A stretch of DNA of 42,883 bases from Gammaproteobacteria bacterium. GTDB lineage: Bacteria; Pseudomonadota; Gammaproteobacteria; Steroidobacterales; Steroidobacteraceae. The DNA lies in NCBI GenBank assembly GCA_023265875.1, contig JAHFSF010000002.1, positions 1 through 42,883 on the forward strand, given 5' to 3'. Made by a program: the position numbers and the translations under genes. This document shows, in pieces, positions 1 to 10,387 of this stretch. Position 1 is the first letter of the stretch, and every line of letters starts with the position of its first letter. The notes under the pieces are model-generated. The model was not told the origin of the DNA and searched no databases. It saw only the letters and a list, made by a program, of their open reading frames with translations.

Positions 1-1
1 C

Positions 2-70
2 CGCGAATTTTACGGCCTCGAAAAGCTGTGGGATCTGCGTCCCATGCAGCGCGAGCCGGTCCCGGCCTGA
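2..70 (+). CDS. rsfS: Ribosome silencing factor RsfS, C-terminal end (partial)
   Basis: Reading frame ends REFYGLEKLWDLRPMQREPVPA*, typical of the RsfS C-terminus; directly upstream of rlmH, a conserved order. Confidence 0.75.
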   Translation, partial: REFYGLEKLWDLRPMQREPVPA

Positions 71-79
71 GTTGCGATC

Positions 80-550
80 GTGCATGCCCGGCTGATTGCG
101 GCCGGCACCCGCTTGCCGGTATGGGTTGACCAGGGATACGCCGACTACGCGGGGCGCCTGGGCGCGGGGCTGCGCCTGCAGCTGATCGAGGTCCCGGTCC
201 CGCGACGAGGCGGCGATGCCGACATCGTGCGCGCGCGCGCCGTTGAAGGCCGCCGCATGCTGGCGGCAATCGAGCCGCGGGATTTCGTCGTGGCGCTCGA
301 AGCGACCGGGCGGCCCATGACGACCCCCGAACTCGCGCGCTGGCTGGAGGCCAGGCTCGCCGGTGGGCGCGACCTTGCATTCGTGATTGGCGGGCCGGAT
401 GGGCTGGCTCCGGAAGTCCTGGCGCGAGCCGACTGCCGCTGGTCCCTGTCGCCGCTGATCTGGCCACACGGACTGGTGCGGGTCATGCTGGCTGAGCAGC
501 TGTACCGCGCGCAGAGCCTGCTGCAAGGTCATCCCTACCATCGCGCCTGA
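80..550 (+). CDS. rlmH: 23S rRNA (pseudouridine1915-N3)-methyltransferase RlmH
   Basis: 156 aa; FVIGGPDGLAPEV...LSPLIWPHGLVRVMLAEQLYRAQSLLQGHPYHRA matches the SPOUT RlmH C-terminus. Confidence 0.95.
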   Translation: MHARLIAAGTRLPVWVDQGYADYAGRLGAGLRLQLIEVPVPRRGGDADIVRARAVEGRRMLAAIEPRDFVVALEATGRPMTTPELARWLEARLAGGRDLAFVIGGPDGLAPEVLARADCRWSLSPLIWPHGLVRVMLAEQLYRAQSLLQGHPYHRA

Positions 551-604
551 ACAGCGGGCCGGGTCCGCCATCCGGCTTCTCCCGGCCTGGCCGGCGAACC
601 GGGT

Positions 605-1219
605 ATGCTGGACAATTTCGCGGCCCACTCAATGCCTTACGACCGCATCCAGCTTGCCTCCGGATCGCCAAGACGCAGCCTGCTGCTGGCGCAGATCGGT
701 GTTTCCCACGAGGTGAGGCCGGTTGCCATTGACGAGACGCGCCGCGCCGGCGAATCGCCGCGCGACTATGTGCTGCGGCTGGCGCGGGAGAAGGCGGCGG
801 CCGGTGCCGCTGCGGGTTGTGCGTTGCCCGTGCTGGCTGCCGATACCACCGTCGCAATCGGCAATGAAATTTTTGGCAAGCCGCGGGACGAGGGTGATGG
901 AATCCGCATGCTCGCCGCCCTGTCGGCCAGGAGACACGAGGTGCTGACCGCGGTCGCTCTGGCCTGCGGGAATCGCCTCGCACTGGCGGTCAGTGTGAGT
1001 CACGTGACCTTCCGTGAACTGTCCATGGCGGAGTGTCGCGCCTACTGGGTGACCGGAGAGCCTGCCGGCAAGGCCGGGGCCTACGCGATCCAGGGACTGG
1101 GTGCCGCGTTTGTCAGCCTGCTCGAGGGCAGTTGCTCGGGCGTCATGGGCCTGCCGCTGTTCGAAACAGCGGCCTTGCTGGACGCCGCCGGCGTGCGGCG
1201 CTGGCAGGTGCCGGGATGA
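605..1219 (+). CDS. maf: Maf-family nucleoside triphosphate pyrophosphatase (start may be ATG 632)
   Basis: [20 protein letters not shown]-terminal Maf signature; [17 protein letters not shown]; downstream of rlmH. Confidence 0.92.
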   Translation: MLDNFAAHSMPYDRIQLASGSPRRSLLLAQIGVSHEVRPVAIDETRRAGESPRDYVLRLAREKAAAGAAAGCALPVLAADTTVAIGNEIFGKPRDEGDGIRMLAALSARRHEVLTAVALACGNRLALAVSVSHVTFRELSMAECRAYWVTGEPAGKAGAYAIQGLGAAFVSLLEGSCSGVMGLPLFETAALLDAAGVRRWQVPG

Positions 1220-2673
1220 GCGTGGAGATCCTCGTCAACGTGACGCCGCGCGAGAGCCGGGCGGCTGTGGTTGAGCAGGGCATCGTTCAGGAACTCTACA
1301 TCGAGCGGGCCAACCGCCGCGGCCTGACCAGCAACATTTACAAGGGCCGGGTCTCGCGCGTGCTGCCGGGAATGCAGGCCGCGTTCATCGATATAGGGCT
1401 GGATCGCGCGGCCTTCCTGCATGCTTCCGACATCCTGCCGGCAGCGGGCCTCGAGCCGGATGCCGAGGCGCCGGACAGCGTGCGCGACCTCGTCAACGAC
1501 GGCGACGAAATCCTCGTCCAGGTGCTGAAAAATCCGCTTGGCACGAAGGGCGCGCGGCTTTCGACCTATGTGACGCTGCCATCGCGGTTCCTCGTCTACC
1601 TGCCGCAGGGGCGGGGTGTCGGCGTCTCGGCGCGCATCGAGAGCGAGTCCGAGCGGCTCCGGCTGCGCGAAACCGTGCAGGACTTCATCGGCGACAGGGG
1701 CGGCTGGATCGTGCGCACTGCGGCCGAAAACGCCGGGCTCGAGGCATTGCGCGCCGACATGATGTTCCTCGAGCGCCTGTGGGACGTCGTGCGCGAACGC
1801 GGCGTGGCGGCGCACGCGGGCGAGCTCGTGCATGAGGACCTCGCCCTCCCGATGCGCGTGCTGCGGGACCTGCTCGGGCAGCAGGTGGACCGCGTGCTGG
1901 TCGATGCGCCCGACGCACATGGACAGATGGTCGCTTTCACGCAGACATTCATGCCCGCGCTCGCTGGCCGCATCGAGCTGTACGATGGCAAGCGGCCGAT
2001 CTTCGACCTGCACGGCATCGACGACGAAATCGAGCGCGCCCTCGACCGCAAGGTGCCGCTGAAATCCGGCGGCTACCTGATGATCGACCAGACCGAGGCA
2101 TTGACGACGATCGACGTCAACACCGGCGCCTTCGTCGGCCATCGCAACCTCGAGGATACGATCTACCGCACGAATCTCGAGGCAGCGGTCGCGATCGCGC
2201 GGCAGCTGCGGATGCGGAATCTCGGCGGGATCATCATCGTGGACTTCATCGACATGCAGGATGCCGAGCACCGCCGCCTGGTAATGGAAGCGCTGGAACG
2301 CGCACTCGCCGGTGACCACACCAGGACGCACATTTCGGCGGTTTCGGCGCTGGGCCTGGTGGAGATGACGCGCAAGCGCACGCGCGAAAGCCTGGAACAC
2401 CAGCTATGCCGGCCTTGTCCAAGCTGTGATTCCCGCGGTTTCGTCAAGACGGCCGAGACGGTCGCTTACCAGATTTTCCGGGAAGCATTGCGCCAGGCCC
2501 GGCAATTCGACTTCCAGGAGTTGCTGGTGCTGGCGCATCAGGACGTCATCGAGCTGCTGCTCGACGAGGAATCCGCGGCGCTGGCCGAGCTCGAACTCGC
2601 GATCGGCAAGCCGATACGGCTGCAGACCGAGGCGCTCTACGTGGCGGAGCAATTTGACGTCGTGCTGGTATAG
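1216..2673 (+). CDS. rng: Ribonuclease G
   Basis: [31 protein letters not shown]...; S1-like region, [10 protein letters not shown] catalytic motif, [12 protein letters not shown] Zn-link. ATG overlaps the maf stop (ATGA); the track start at 1033 is upstream of the real one. Confidence 0.95.
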   Translation: MSVEILVNVTPRESRAAVVEQGIVQELYIERANRRGLTSNIYKGRVSRVLPGMQAAFIDIGLDRAAFLHASDILPAAGLEPDAEAPDSVRDLVNDGDEILVQVLKNPLGTKGARLSTYVTLPSRFLVYLPQGRGVGVSARIESESERLRLRETVQDFIGDRGGWIVRTAAENAGLEALRADMMFLERLWDVVRERGVAAHAGELVHEDLALPMRVLRDLLGQQVDRVLVDAPDAHGQMVAFTQTFMPALAGRIELYDGKRPIFDLHGIDDEIERALDRKVPLKSGGYLMIDQTEALTTIDVNTGAFVGHRNLEDTIYRTNLEAAVAIARQLRMRNLGGIIIVDFIDMQDAEHRRLVMEALERALAGDHTRTHISAVSALGLVEMTRKRTRESLEHQLCRPCPSCDSRGFVKTAETVAYQIFREALRQARQFDFQELLVLAHQDVIELLLDEESAALAELELAIGKPIRLQTEALYVAEQFDVVLV

Positions 2674-2682
2674 GGCGAAGTA

Positions 2683-5600
2683 ATGCAGGGCGACATGGTC
2701 CGGTCCGGGAAGCGATTCAGGAAGTTGTGGCGTTGGGCCGCGGGCACCGCGGCGACGCTCGTCGTGGTCGCCGCGCTGGGCATTGGCGCCTTCCGCCTTG
2801 CGATCGAGTTGCTTCCCGGCTACGAGCAGCAGATCGCTGACCAGATCCGTGCCGCGACAGGGTTGCGCCTGCAATTCGATTCGCTGAATGCGAGCATCGG
2901 ACCCTACGGGCCGGAGATCCAGTTCCATGGCGCGCGCGTGCTGCCGTCCACCGGCGAGGACCCGCTGGTGAGCGCCGAGTCCGGACGCGTGAGCCTGTCG
3001 ATCGGCAGGTCGTTGTGGTATCGGCGGATCGAGGTCGGGCGCGTCATCCTGGTCGCGCCACGCCTGCATTTCGTGATCCATGCCGATGGCAGTGTCGAAC
3101 TGGTCGGCCAGCGCGCGATCGAGCCCGCGCCCGGTGTGGAACGCCCTTCGATGACACTCGAACGACTGCCGCGCGGGCTGTTCGCCGTGCGCGACGCAAC
3201 GCTCGATGTGCTCGACCTGCGCGCCCGCCAGGGCCGCTTTGAGCTGACCGGCGCGAACCTCGAAATGGAGCGCAAGGGCGACCATGTGCGATTGCGCGGG
3301 AGACTCGAGCTGCCGGAGCACCTCGGGTCGGCGCTGGAGATCAGGGCTGATGTCAAGGGCGACCTCGAGGACGCGTCAGCGGTCGCATGGCGTGCAAAAG
3401 TCGACGCGAAAGGCCTGGACCTGGAGCAGTGGGCTGCACTGCTGCCGGACAGTTTTGTCGTGCCGGCAGCGGGCCATGGTTCGATCGTGGCCAGCGCGCG
3501 CGGCATCGGCCGCGAACTCGCGCTGCTGCGCCTGCAGCCGCAGCTTGCCAATCTGCGCCTTCCCGGAGGCGGCGCCGAGTTCACCCGCATCGCCGGCGAC
3601 GTGCGCATGCAGCGTGACCCTGCCAGCATTTCCATCACAGCGACCGGGCTCGAAATCTCGCGCGAAGGTGCTTCCTGGCGGCCGACGAATCTCGCCGTGA
3701 CGCTGCGGCGACGCAATGACCGCATTGTCTCGGCTACTGCGCGCGCGGATTACCTGCGCATCGAGAATCTCGTGGCCTTCGCTTCGCTGCTGCCCCAGGG
3801 GGCGATGCGCGGAGGGCTCGAGGCCCTGGCGCCGCGCGGCGAGCTGTTTAGTCTCGATGCAACCGTCGCCGATGCGGGACCAGGCTTGCTGCCCGACATC
3901 AACGGCCGCGTGCGCTTTGCCGATCTCGGTTTCGAGCCGATCGGCAGGGCCCCTGGTGTCCAGGGACTCGATGGCTCGGTCGAGGGACGCGGCGCTGGCG
4001 GCGTCGTACAGATCGCGACCCGCGAGGCCATGATGAAGTGGCCGCTGCAATGGCGCGCGCTGGCCGAGTTCAGGAAAGCCGATGGCCGTCTTGAGTGGAG
4101 TCGTTTTGGGAACGGCGTGCGCCTGTGGCTCGACGATGCGGTCGTGGACGCCGGCCACGGCAGCGCGCGTGGCCGGCTCCGCCTGCTGCTGCGGCCGGGC
4201 CAGCTGCCGCTGCTGGACTTGAGCGCTACGGTCGCGGGCTTCGATGCGACCCAGACCTGGCGTTACCTGCCGATCGATAAGATCAGCGACAAGTCGCTCG
4301 GCTGGCTGGATGCGGCGTTTCGCGCGGGCCACGTCATCAATGCGCAGGTTTCGGTTACCGGGCCGACCCGCGGCTTTCCGTATCGGGAGGGGCAGGGGCG
4401 GTTTCATGCCGAGGCGCGCGTGGCGGGTGTGACGCTCTTCTACGCGCCCGGTTGGCCGGTGATTCGCGGCATCGACGCCGACCTCTTTTTCGACGGTCCC
4501 GCGATCCGCGTGCTGGCCACGCGTGGTTCGGTGGCCGGCATCCCGATCACGCAGGCGGAAGCGAGCAGTGCGGATTACCGGGACGCCATCGTTGCCGTGC
4601 GCGCGTCGGCCCGGGGTGATGCGGGACGCGCCATCCGGTTGCTGCAGGAAAGTCCGCTCGCTCCGTCGCTGGGCGCTGCCTTTGCCGAGTTGACGGGCTC
4701 CGGGCCGCTCGCAGGCGAGATTGCGATGTACCTGCCGATCAAGGATTTCGACCGGCGGGTCATCACCGTGATGACCACGTTCGATGGCGCGACCCTGCGT
4801 GAAGGCCAGCAGGGCATCGAGGTCGCCGGTCTCGAGGGCAGCTTGTGGGTGCGCAACCGCGAAATCGAGGCACCGGCGCTGACCGGCCAGATGCTGGGCG
4901 GCCCGCTGCAGATTTCGCTCAACACCACCAAGCAGCAGAACGGAGACCTGCGCACCCAGGTGAATGCGCAGGGAACGGTGACGGGCGAATTGCTGCGGCC
5001 GGTTGCGCGACTGCCGGTGAACGGCGGCATCAGCGGTACTGCCGATTGGCGCGGCTACCTGACCCTTGATCGCAGCGCCGATCCGCAGCGACCGATGATC
5101 GGGTCATTGCGGGTCAGCAGCGACCTGCGCGGGCTCGCCTCGAAGATGCCCGAGCCCTTTGCCAAACCGGCCGATGCGGCACGGCCGCTGACGATCAACG
5201 CAAGTTTCGGCGGCGACGCGGGGGCCCGCGTCCAGGCACAGCTAGGCCGCGATGTGCACGCGCTGCTGCAATGGCGCAGCAAGCCCGAGGATCCACCCAT
5301 CGAGCGTGGCGTCGTTTACTTCGGCGCCATGGCGCCCACCTCGCTGCCGCGCGCCGCAGGTCTCTGGCTGGCGGGGAACCTGGAGGCGGCAAGCCTTTCG
5401 GATCTGCTCGCCCTGAAATGGGACCAGCCGCGCGGCCGTCCCCTGCAGGAATGGCTCGGCGGTGCCGACCTGTCGATCCAGCGCCTGGAGGTGCTGGGCT
5501 ACGAGTTTGCCAGCGTGAATGGCCGCCTGCGATCCGGCAATCGTGCCTGGGAAGTCGACGTGAATGCGCCTGCTGCAAGCGGCCACGTCACCGTGCCGCA

Positions 5601-6597
5601 CGAATTTCCCGGCGACGTGCCAATGGTGCTCGATCTCGAGCGCCTGCACTTCGGCAAGAGTGTGCGTGCCGGCGAAGGTGAGGCCGACCCGCGTGAGTTG
5701 CCTGCCATCCATGTGGATATCGGCGACTTGCTGTTCGACGGCCGTAGTTATGGGCACCTGCGGGCGGAACTCGCGCGCGGCACGACCGGCATGACGCTGA
5801 ACCAGTTCACGATGGAACACGCGGCTTTCTCGGCCAGCGGCAATGGCAGCTGGCTGCTGCGCGATGGCAGCGCGCACTGCCGACTCGAATTCGATGTCGA
5901 AAGCAAGAACGTGCTCGGCTTCATGAATGCGATGCAGCTTGGTTCGCTGGTTGCTGCGCAGCACGGCCGCATCAGCGCTGACCTGAGCTGGCCTGGTCCG
6001 CCGGAGGCAAGCGCGATCGAACGCGTATCTGGCCGCCTGGAAATCGCCGCGGAGAACGGACGCCTGACCTCGGTCGAGCCGGGTGCCGGCCGGGTCTTCG
6101 GCTTGATGAGCCTCTCGCACCTGCCTCGCCGGCTCGCGCTCGACTTCAAGGACCTGACCGGCGAGGGCCTGTCCTTCGATACGATGCGCGGCACGTTCCG
6201 GCTCACCGACGGCGAGGCCTACACGGACAACCTGACCCTGCGCGGCTCGGCTGCCGAAATCGGCCTGGCGGGCCGGACCAGCCTGCGTGACCAGACCTAT
6301 GACCAGACCGCGGTTGTCACCGGCCAGATCGGCGCTTCGCTCGGCGTCGCGGGAGCGCTGGCCGGCGGTCCGGCCGTAGGCGCGGCCATGCTGCTGTTCT
6401 CGCGGATCTTCAAGGGGCCGCTGCAGGGCGTCACGCGCGGCTACTATCGCATTACAGGGTCTTGGGATGACCCGCAGGTGCGACGCATCGATGCGCGCGA
6501 GATGAAGGAGGGCCAGGAGGCGGCGACGCCGGCGCCCGAGCGCGCTGGCGACGGCACGAACGGCGGCGAATCGGGCAGCGCCCGGAAATTTCAATGA
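2683..6597 (+). CDS. yhdP: YhdP family protein (AsmA-like, DUF3971)
   Basis: 1304 aa with N-terminal TM segment, downstream of rng as in many gammaproteobacteria; C-terminal GRVFGLMSLSHLPRRLALDFKDLTGEGLSFDTMRGTF is typical of YhdP. Confidence 0.9.
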   Translation: MQGDMVRSGKRFRKLWRWAAGTAATLVVVAALGIGAFRLAIELLPGYEQQIADQIRAATGLRLQFDSLNASIGPYGPEIQFHGARVLPSTGEDPLVSAESGRVSLSIGRSLWYRRIEVGRVILVAPRLHFVIHADGSVELVGQRAIEPAPGVERPSMTLERLPRGLFAVRDATLDVLDLRARQGRFELTGANLEMERKGDHVRLRGRLELPEHLGSALEIRADVKGDLEDASAVAWRAKVDAKGLDLEQWAALLPDSFVVPAAGHGSIVASARGIGRELALLRLQPQLANLRLPGGGAEFTRIAGDVRMQRDPASISITATGLEISREGASWRPTNLAVTLRRRNDRIVSATARADYLRIENLVAFASLLPQGAMRGGLEALAPRGELFSLDATVADAGPGLLPDINGRVRFADLGFEPIGRAPGVQGLDGSVEGRGAGGVVQIATREAMMKWPLQWRALAEFRKADGRLEWSRFGNGVRLWLDDAVVDAGHGSARGRLRLLLRPGQLPLLDLSATVAGFDATQTWRYLPIDKISDKSLGWLDAAFRAGHVINAQVSVTGPTRGFPYREGQGRFHAEARVAGVTLFYAPGWPVIRGIDADLFFDGPAIRVLATRGSVAGIPITQAEASSADYRDAIVAVRASARGDAGRAIRLLQESPLAPSLGAAFAELTGSGPLAGEIAMYLPIKDFDRRVITVMTTFDGATLREGQQGIEVAGLEGSLWVRNREIEAPALTGQMLGGPLQISLNTTKQQNGDLRTQVNAQGTVTGELLRPVARLPVNGGISGTADWRGYLTLDRSADPQRPMIGSLRVSSDLRGLASKMPEPFAKPADAARPLTINASFGGDAGARVQAQLGRDVHALLQWRSKPEDPPIERGVVYFGAMAPTSLPRAAGLWLAGNLEAASLSDLLALKWDQPRGRPLQEWLGGADLSIQRLEVLGYEFASVNGRLRSGNRAWEVDVNAPAASGHVTVPHEFPGDVPMVLDLERLHFGKSVRAGEGEADPRELPAIHVDIGDLLFDGRSYGHLRAELARGTTGMTLNQFTMEHAAFSASGNGSWLLRDGSAHCRLEFDVESKNVLGFMNAMQLGSLVAAQHGRISADLSWPGPPEASAIERVSGRLEIAAENGRLTSVEPGAGRVFGLMSLSHLPRRLALDFKDLTGEGLSFDTMRGTFRLTDGEAYTDNLTLRGSAAEIGLAGRTSLRDQTYDQTAVVTGQIGASLGVAGALAGGPAVGAAMLLFSRIFKGPLQGVTRGYYRITGSWDDPQVRRIDAREMKEGQEAATPAPERAGDGTNGGESGSARKFQ

Positions 6598-7412
6598 ACA
6601 AGCCGATTGTTGCTGCGCTGCAGATGACCTCGGTCGCCGACGTCGCCAGGAACCTCGGGACCGCGAGGCGCCTGCTGAAGCAGGCGCGCGAGGGTGGCGC
6701 CTGCCTCGCGGTGCTGCCGGAGAATTTCTCATTCATGGGCCGCACTGAGGCCGAGCGACGCCAGGTGACGGAGCCGGACGGCGATGGTCCGGTGCAGGAC
6801 GCGATGGCGGCGGCGGCGCGCGAATACGGGCTCTGGATCGTTGCCGGCACCCACCCGATCGCCGTGCCCGGTGAAGCGCGCCCGGCCAGCGCCTGCATCG
6901 TGTACGACGCCCGGGGCCTGCGCGCCGCGCGCTACGACAAGATTCACCTGTTCGACGTGGATCTGCCAGGCGGGCGGGAAAACTACCGCGAATCAGGCAA
7001 TGCGGTTCCCGGCGCCGTGGCCGTGACTGTCGATACGCCGGCAGGCCGCCTGGGTTTGAGCGTGTGCTACGATCTTCGCTTCCCGGAGCTATACCGCCGA
7101 CTGGTCGCCGATGGAGCGGAGATCCTCAGCATGCCATCCGCGTTCACCGTTCCCACCGGCCAGGCACATTGGGAAATCCTGCTGCGTGCGCGCGCCATCG
7201 AGAACCTTTGCTTCGTGATCGCAGCCGCGCAGACCGGGATCCATGACAACGGCCGCGAAACCTACGGCGACAGCCTGATCGCCGACCACTGGGGCCGCGT
7301 GCTGGGACGCCTGCCGCGTGGCAGCGGGGTCGTGCTGGCCGCAATCGACCGTGAAGGACAGGCGGCAACGCGCCTCGGATTCCCGGCATTGAGCCATCGG
7401 GTCATGGCATGA
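6594..7412 (+). CDS. Carbon-nitrogen hydrolase (Nit1/2-like amidase)
   Basis: Nitrilase triad regions: LPENFSFMG (Glu), [12 protein letters not shown] (Lys), [14 protein letters not shown] (Cys). Confidence 0.92.
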   Translation: MNKPIVAALQMTSVADVARNLGTARRLLKQAREGGACLAVLPENFSFMGRTEAERRQVTEPDGDGPVQDAMAAAAREYGLWIVAGTHPIAVPGEARPASACIVYDARGLRAARYDKIHLFDVDLPGGRENYRESGNAVPGAVAVTVDTPAGRLGLSVCYDLRFPELYRRLVADGAEILSMPSAFTVPTGQAHWEILLRARAIENLCFVIAAAQTGIHDNGRETYGDSLIADHWGRVLGRLPRGSGVVLAAIDREGQAATRLGFPALSHRVMA

Positions 7413-8851
7413 GCCTTGATGCGTTGCAATGCGCGCGCGACCTGATACTGACGCCGTCAGGCCTGGATGAACGGCGGCTGGAGCAGGCGCTCAGTTCGCT
7501 GCTGGGCGCCGCGGTCGATTCGGGCGACCTTTATTTCCAGCTGGCGCGCGAGGAACACTGGGCGCTCGAGGACGGCATCGTCAAGGAAGGCAGCCACGGC
7601 ATCGAGCAGGGTGTCGGCGTGCGCGCGATGGCCGGTGAGCGCACCGGTTTTGCCTATTCCGACGAAATCGTGCCCGCCGCACTCCTGGAAGCGGCACGCG
7701 CTGCGCGCGCGATTGCACGTGAGGGCGGCCACGGCCAGGTGATGGCCTGGAAGTCCGCCGCCGCGCAGCGCCTCTATCCGGTGGATGATCCGATCGCATC
7801 GCTTGCCGACGCCGACAAGGTCGCGCTGCTGAACCGGCTTGACCGCGATGCGCGTGCCCTGGATCCGCGCGTCAGGCAGGTCGTCGCAAGCCTGGCGGCG
7901 GTGCACGAGGTCGTTTTGATCGCGGCGAGCGATGGGACGCTGGCCGCGGACATGCGACCGCTCGTGCGCATGAATGTGTCAGTCATCGTCGAGCAGGACG
8001 GGCGCCGCGAGCAGGGTTATGCGGGTACCGGCGGCCGTTACTCGCTGCAGGAGTTCGTGGCGGGTGACCGCCCGCTGCAGCTCGCGCGCGAGGCCGTGCG
8101 GCAGGCGACCGTCAATCTCGAATCGGTGGCGGCGCCCGCGGGCACGATGCCCGTGGTGCTCGGTCCGGGCTGGCCCGGCGTGCTGCTGCATGAGGCCATC
8201 GGCCACGGGCTGGAGGGGGACTTCAATCGCCGCGGCACTTCGGCGTTCTCGGGACGCATCGGCGAGCGCGTGGCTTCGCCCCTGTGCACGGTCGTCGATG
8301 ACGGCACGCTGCCAGGTCGGCGCGGTTCGCTCAATGTGGACGATGAAGGCACGCCGACCGCCTGCACGACACTGATCGAAAGCGGCGTCCTGAAGGGTTA
8401 TCTGCAGGACAAGCTGAATGCGCGGCTGATGGGAATGCAACCGACCGGCAACGGCCGGCGCGAGTCCTTCGCCCACACGACGCTGCCGCGCATGACGAAT
8501 ACCTACATGCTGCCCGGGCCGCACGAGCCCCGGGAAATCATCCGGTCGGTGAAGCGCGGCCTCTATGCCGTCAATTTCGGCGGCGGCCAGGTGGACATCA
8601 CTTCGGGCAAGTTCGTATTTTCGGCGAGCGAGGCTTACCTGATCGAGGATGGCCGCATCACGGCCCCGGTCAAGGGCGCGACGCTGGTCGGCAACGGGCC
8701 CGATGTGCTGACCCGTGTCAGCATGGTCGGCAACGATCTTGCCCTCGACGATGGCATCGGCAGCTGCGGCAAGGACGGACAGACAGTGCCGGTCGGTGTC
8801 GGCCAGCCGACACTGCGCATCGACGCGCTGACCGTCGGTGGCACCGCCTGA
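7409..8851 (+). CDS. tldD: Metalloprotease TldD
   Basis: [25 protein letters not shown] metal-binding motif; [19 protein letters not shown]-terminus. Confidence 0.96.
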   Translation: MSLDALQCARDLILTPSGLDERRLEQALSSLLGAAVDSGDLYFQLAREEHWALEDGIVKEGSHGIEQGVGVRAMAGERTGFAYSDEIVPAALLEAARAARAIAREGGHGQVMAWKSAAAQRLYPVDDPIASLADADKVALLNRLDRDARALDPRVRQVVASLAAVHEVVLIAASDGTLAADMRPLVRMNVSVIVEQDGRREQGYAGTGGRYSLQEFVAGDRPLQLAREAVRQATVNLESVAAPAGTMPVVLGPGWPGVLLHEAIGHGLEGDFNRRGTSAFSGRIGERVASPLCTVVDDGTLPGRRGSLNVDDEGTPTACTTLIESGVLKGYLQDKLNARLMGMQPTGNGRRESFAHTTLPRMTNTYMLPGPHEPREIIRSVKRGLYAVNFGGGQVDITSGKFVFSASEAYLIEDGRITAPVKGATLVGNGPDVLTRVSMVGNDLALDDGIGSCGKDGQTVPVGVGQPTLRIDALTVGGTA

Positions 8852-8863
8852 GGATCGGGGAAG

Positions 8864-9094
8864 ATGCGCCTGTTACGACCGCTCTATGAGTCCCTGCCTT
8901 ATCTCTACATGGGGATCGGCCTGGCCGCGGTCGCTACGTCCTTCCGGTGGCGTGAGGCAGGCTGGTCCGACCCGCTGTCCGCAGTCGGCATGGTCTCGGT
9001 GGTCATCGGCCTGGTGCTGGTGCTCAAGCGTCACGACTACCGGATCCAGAAGCGCCGTTATGGCGCGGCCTTCGACGACGACGACGACCGCTGA
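8864..9094 (+). CDS. Small two-TM membrane protein with acidic tail, unknown function
   Basis: 76 aa; two hydrophobic segments (LPYLYMGIGLAAVATSF; AVGMVSVVIGLVLVL) then KRHDYRIQKRRYGAAFDDDDDR; 12 nt after tldD. Confidence 0.7.
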   Translation: MRLLRPLYESLPYLYMGIGLAAVATSFRWREAGWSDPLSAVGMVSVVIGLVLVLKRHDYRIQKRRYGAAFDDDDDR

Positions 9095-10375
9095 TCAGTT
9101 CGGCCGTCCCGCGGGGGTCCGGCCGCCCTTGCTCCTGGATTTCTCGTCGGCAGGCAGTTCATGACTGCCGCTCGTTTCCTGCCGGCTGCGCGCGCGCGCC
9201 GACCGCTCATCGACGTACATGATCTCGTGCTTGCCGAGCGCGATGACGTCGCCGTCGTTCAGGTAATGCTTGCGGACGCGCTTCGACTTCAGGTACACGC
9301 CATTGGTGCTGTTCAGGTCTTCGAGGACGCTGCCGTCCGCATTCGTGATGATCTGGCAGTGGTGCCGGCTGACGAACTTGCTGTCGATCTGCAGGTCGTT
9401 GTCGGACGTCCGGCCAATGATCAGCCGTCCGGGGCGCAGGGGTCGCTCCTCGACGTACTCGCCGGCATGCGCGACGATGATGCGCGCCATGATCTGGTCG
9501 GGCCCCACTGGCCTGGGCGGCGGCATGTCGGCCATGGCCGCCCGCATGCGGTTGGTGCGCGCGGCGAACTCCACCCACTGCAGTTCCTCGATCGCCACCT
9601 TCAATTCCTCGACGCCAACCGTGCTCCGCTCCAGCACGCAGGCGCTCATCATGGCCGTGTCGCACAGCGTGTTGATCAGGCGCGGCACGCCGCCCGTGTA
9701 GCGAAAGATGACCGGATGCGCTTCATCGGTGAAGATCTGCCGGCCGTGGGATCCTGCGACCTCGAGCCGGTGCAATACATAGGCCTGCGTATCCTCGGGT
9801 GACAACGCGGTCAGGTGGAAACGCAGGCGCACGCGCTGCACGAGCTGGATCAATTCCGCGGAATCGAGCTTTTCGCCAAGTTCCGGCTGTCCCGCCAGGA
9901 TGATCCGCAGCACCTTTTCCTTCGTGGTTTCGACACCGGACAGCAGCCGGATTTCCTCGAGCACGCGGTTGGACAGGTTCTGCGCCTCGTCGACGATCAG
10001 GAGCACCTTGCGGCCGGCGGCGTACTGCTCGACCAGGAACTGGTTCAGGGTTGCAATCAGCTCGCCCTTGCGCATCTTGAATGGCGAGAATCCGAACTGC
10101 ACCAGCACTGTCTGCAGGAATTCAGTCGCCGAGATCTGCGTCTGCGCGACCTGCGCGACGACGACGTCCTTCTCGAGTTCGCGCAGGAATGTCTCGATCA
10201 GCGTGGTCTTGCCGGAACCGATTTCGCCGGTGATGATGACGAAGCCATCGGTGAACCAGATCGTCGATTCCATGTACGCCTTGGCGCGCGCATGTTCTTT
10301 CGACAGGTACAGGAATGCAGGGTCCGGGCTCAGCCGGAATGGCAGTTCAGTCAGCTGAAAATGTTCCAGATACAT
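9095..10375 (-). CDS. ExeA/GspA-like AAA ATPase with C-terminal FHA domain
   Basis: MYLEHFQLTELPFRLSPDPAFLYLSKEH; Walker A GEIGSGKTT; Walker B VLLIVDEAQNL; C-terminal FHA LIIGRTSDNDLQIDSKFVSRHHCQI...EDLNSTNGVYLKSKRV. Confidence 0.9.
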   Translation of the reverse strand: MYLEHFQLTELPFRLSPDPAFLYLSKEHARAKAYMESTIWFTDGFVIITGEIGSGKTTLIETFLRELEKDVVVAQVAQTQISATEFLQTVLVQFGFSPFKMRKGELIATLNQFLVEQYAAGRKVLLIVDEAQNLSNRVLEEIRLLSGVETTKEKVLRIILAGQPELGEKLDSAELIQLVQRVRLRFHLTALSPEDTQAYVLHRLEVAGSHGRQIFTDEAHPVIFRYTGGVPRLINTLCDTAMMSACVLERSTVGVEELKVAIEELQWVEFAARTNRMRAAMADMPPPRPVGPDQIMARIIVAHAGEYVEERPLRPGRLIIGRTSDNDLQIDSKFVSRHHCQIITNADGSVLEDLNSTNGVYLKSKRVRKHYLNDGDVIALGKHEIMYVDERSARARSRQETSGSHELPADEKSRSKGGRTPAGRPN

Positions 10376-10387
10376 GAGGCATCAAGG

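Noticed and set aside
1081-2400. 439-aa minus-strand ORF antisense to rng
   Set aside because: High-GC shadow ORF; the plus strand encodes clear RNase G and the translation has no recognisable family.
5242-6732. 496-aa minus-strand ORF antisense to yhdP
   Set aside because: Arg/Ala/His-rich shadow frame opposite a strongly supported CDS.
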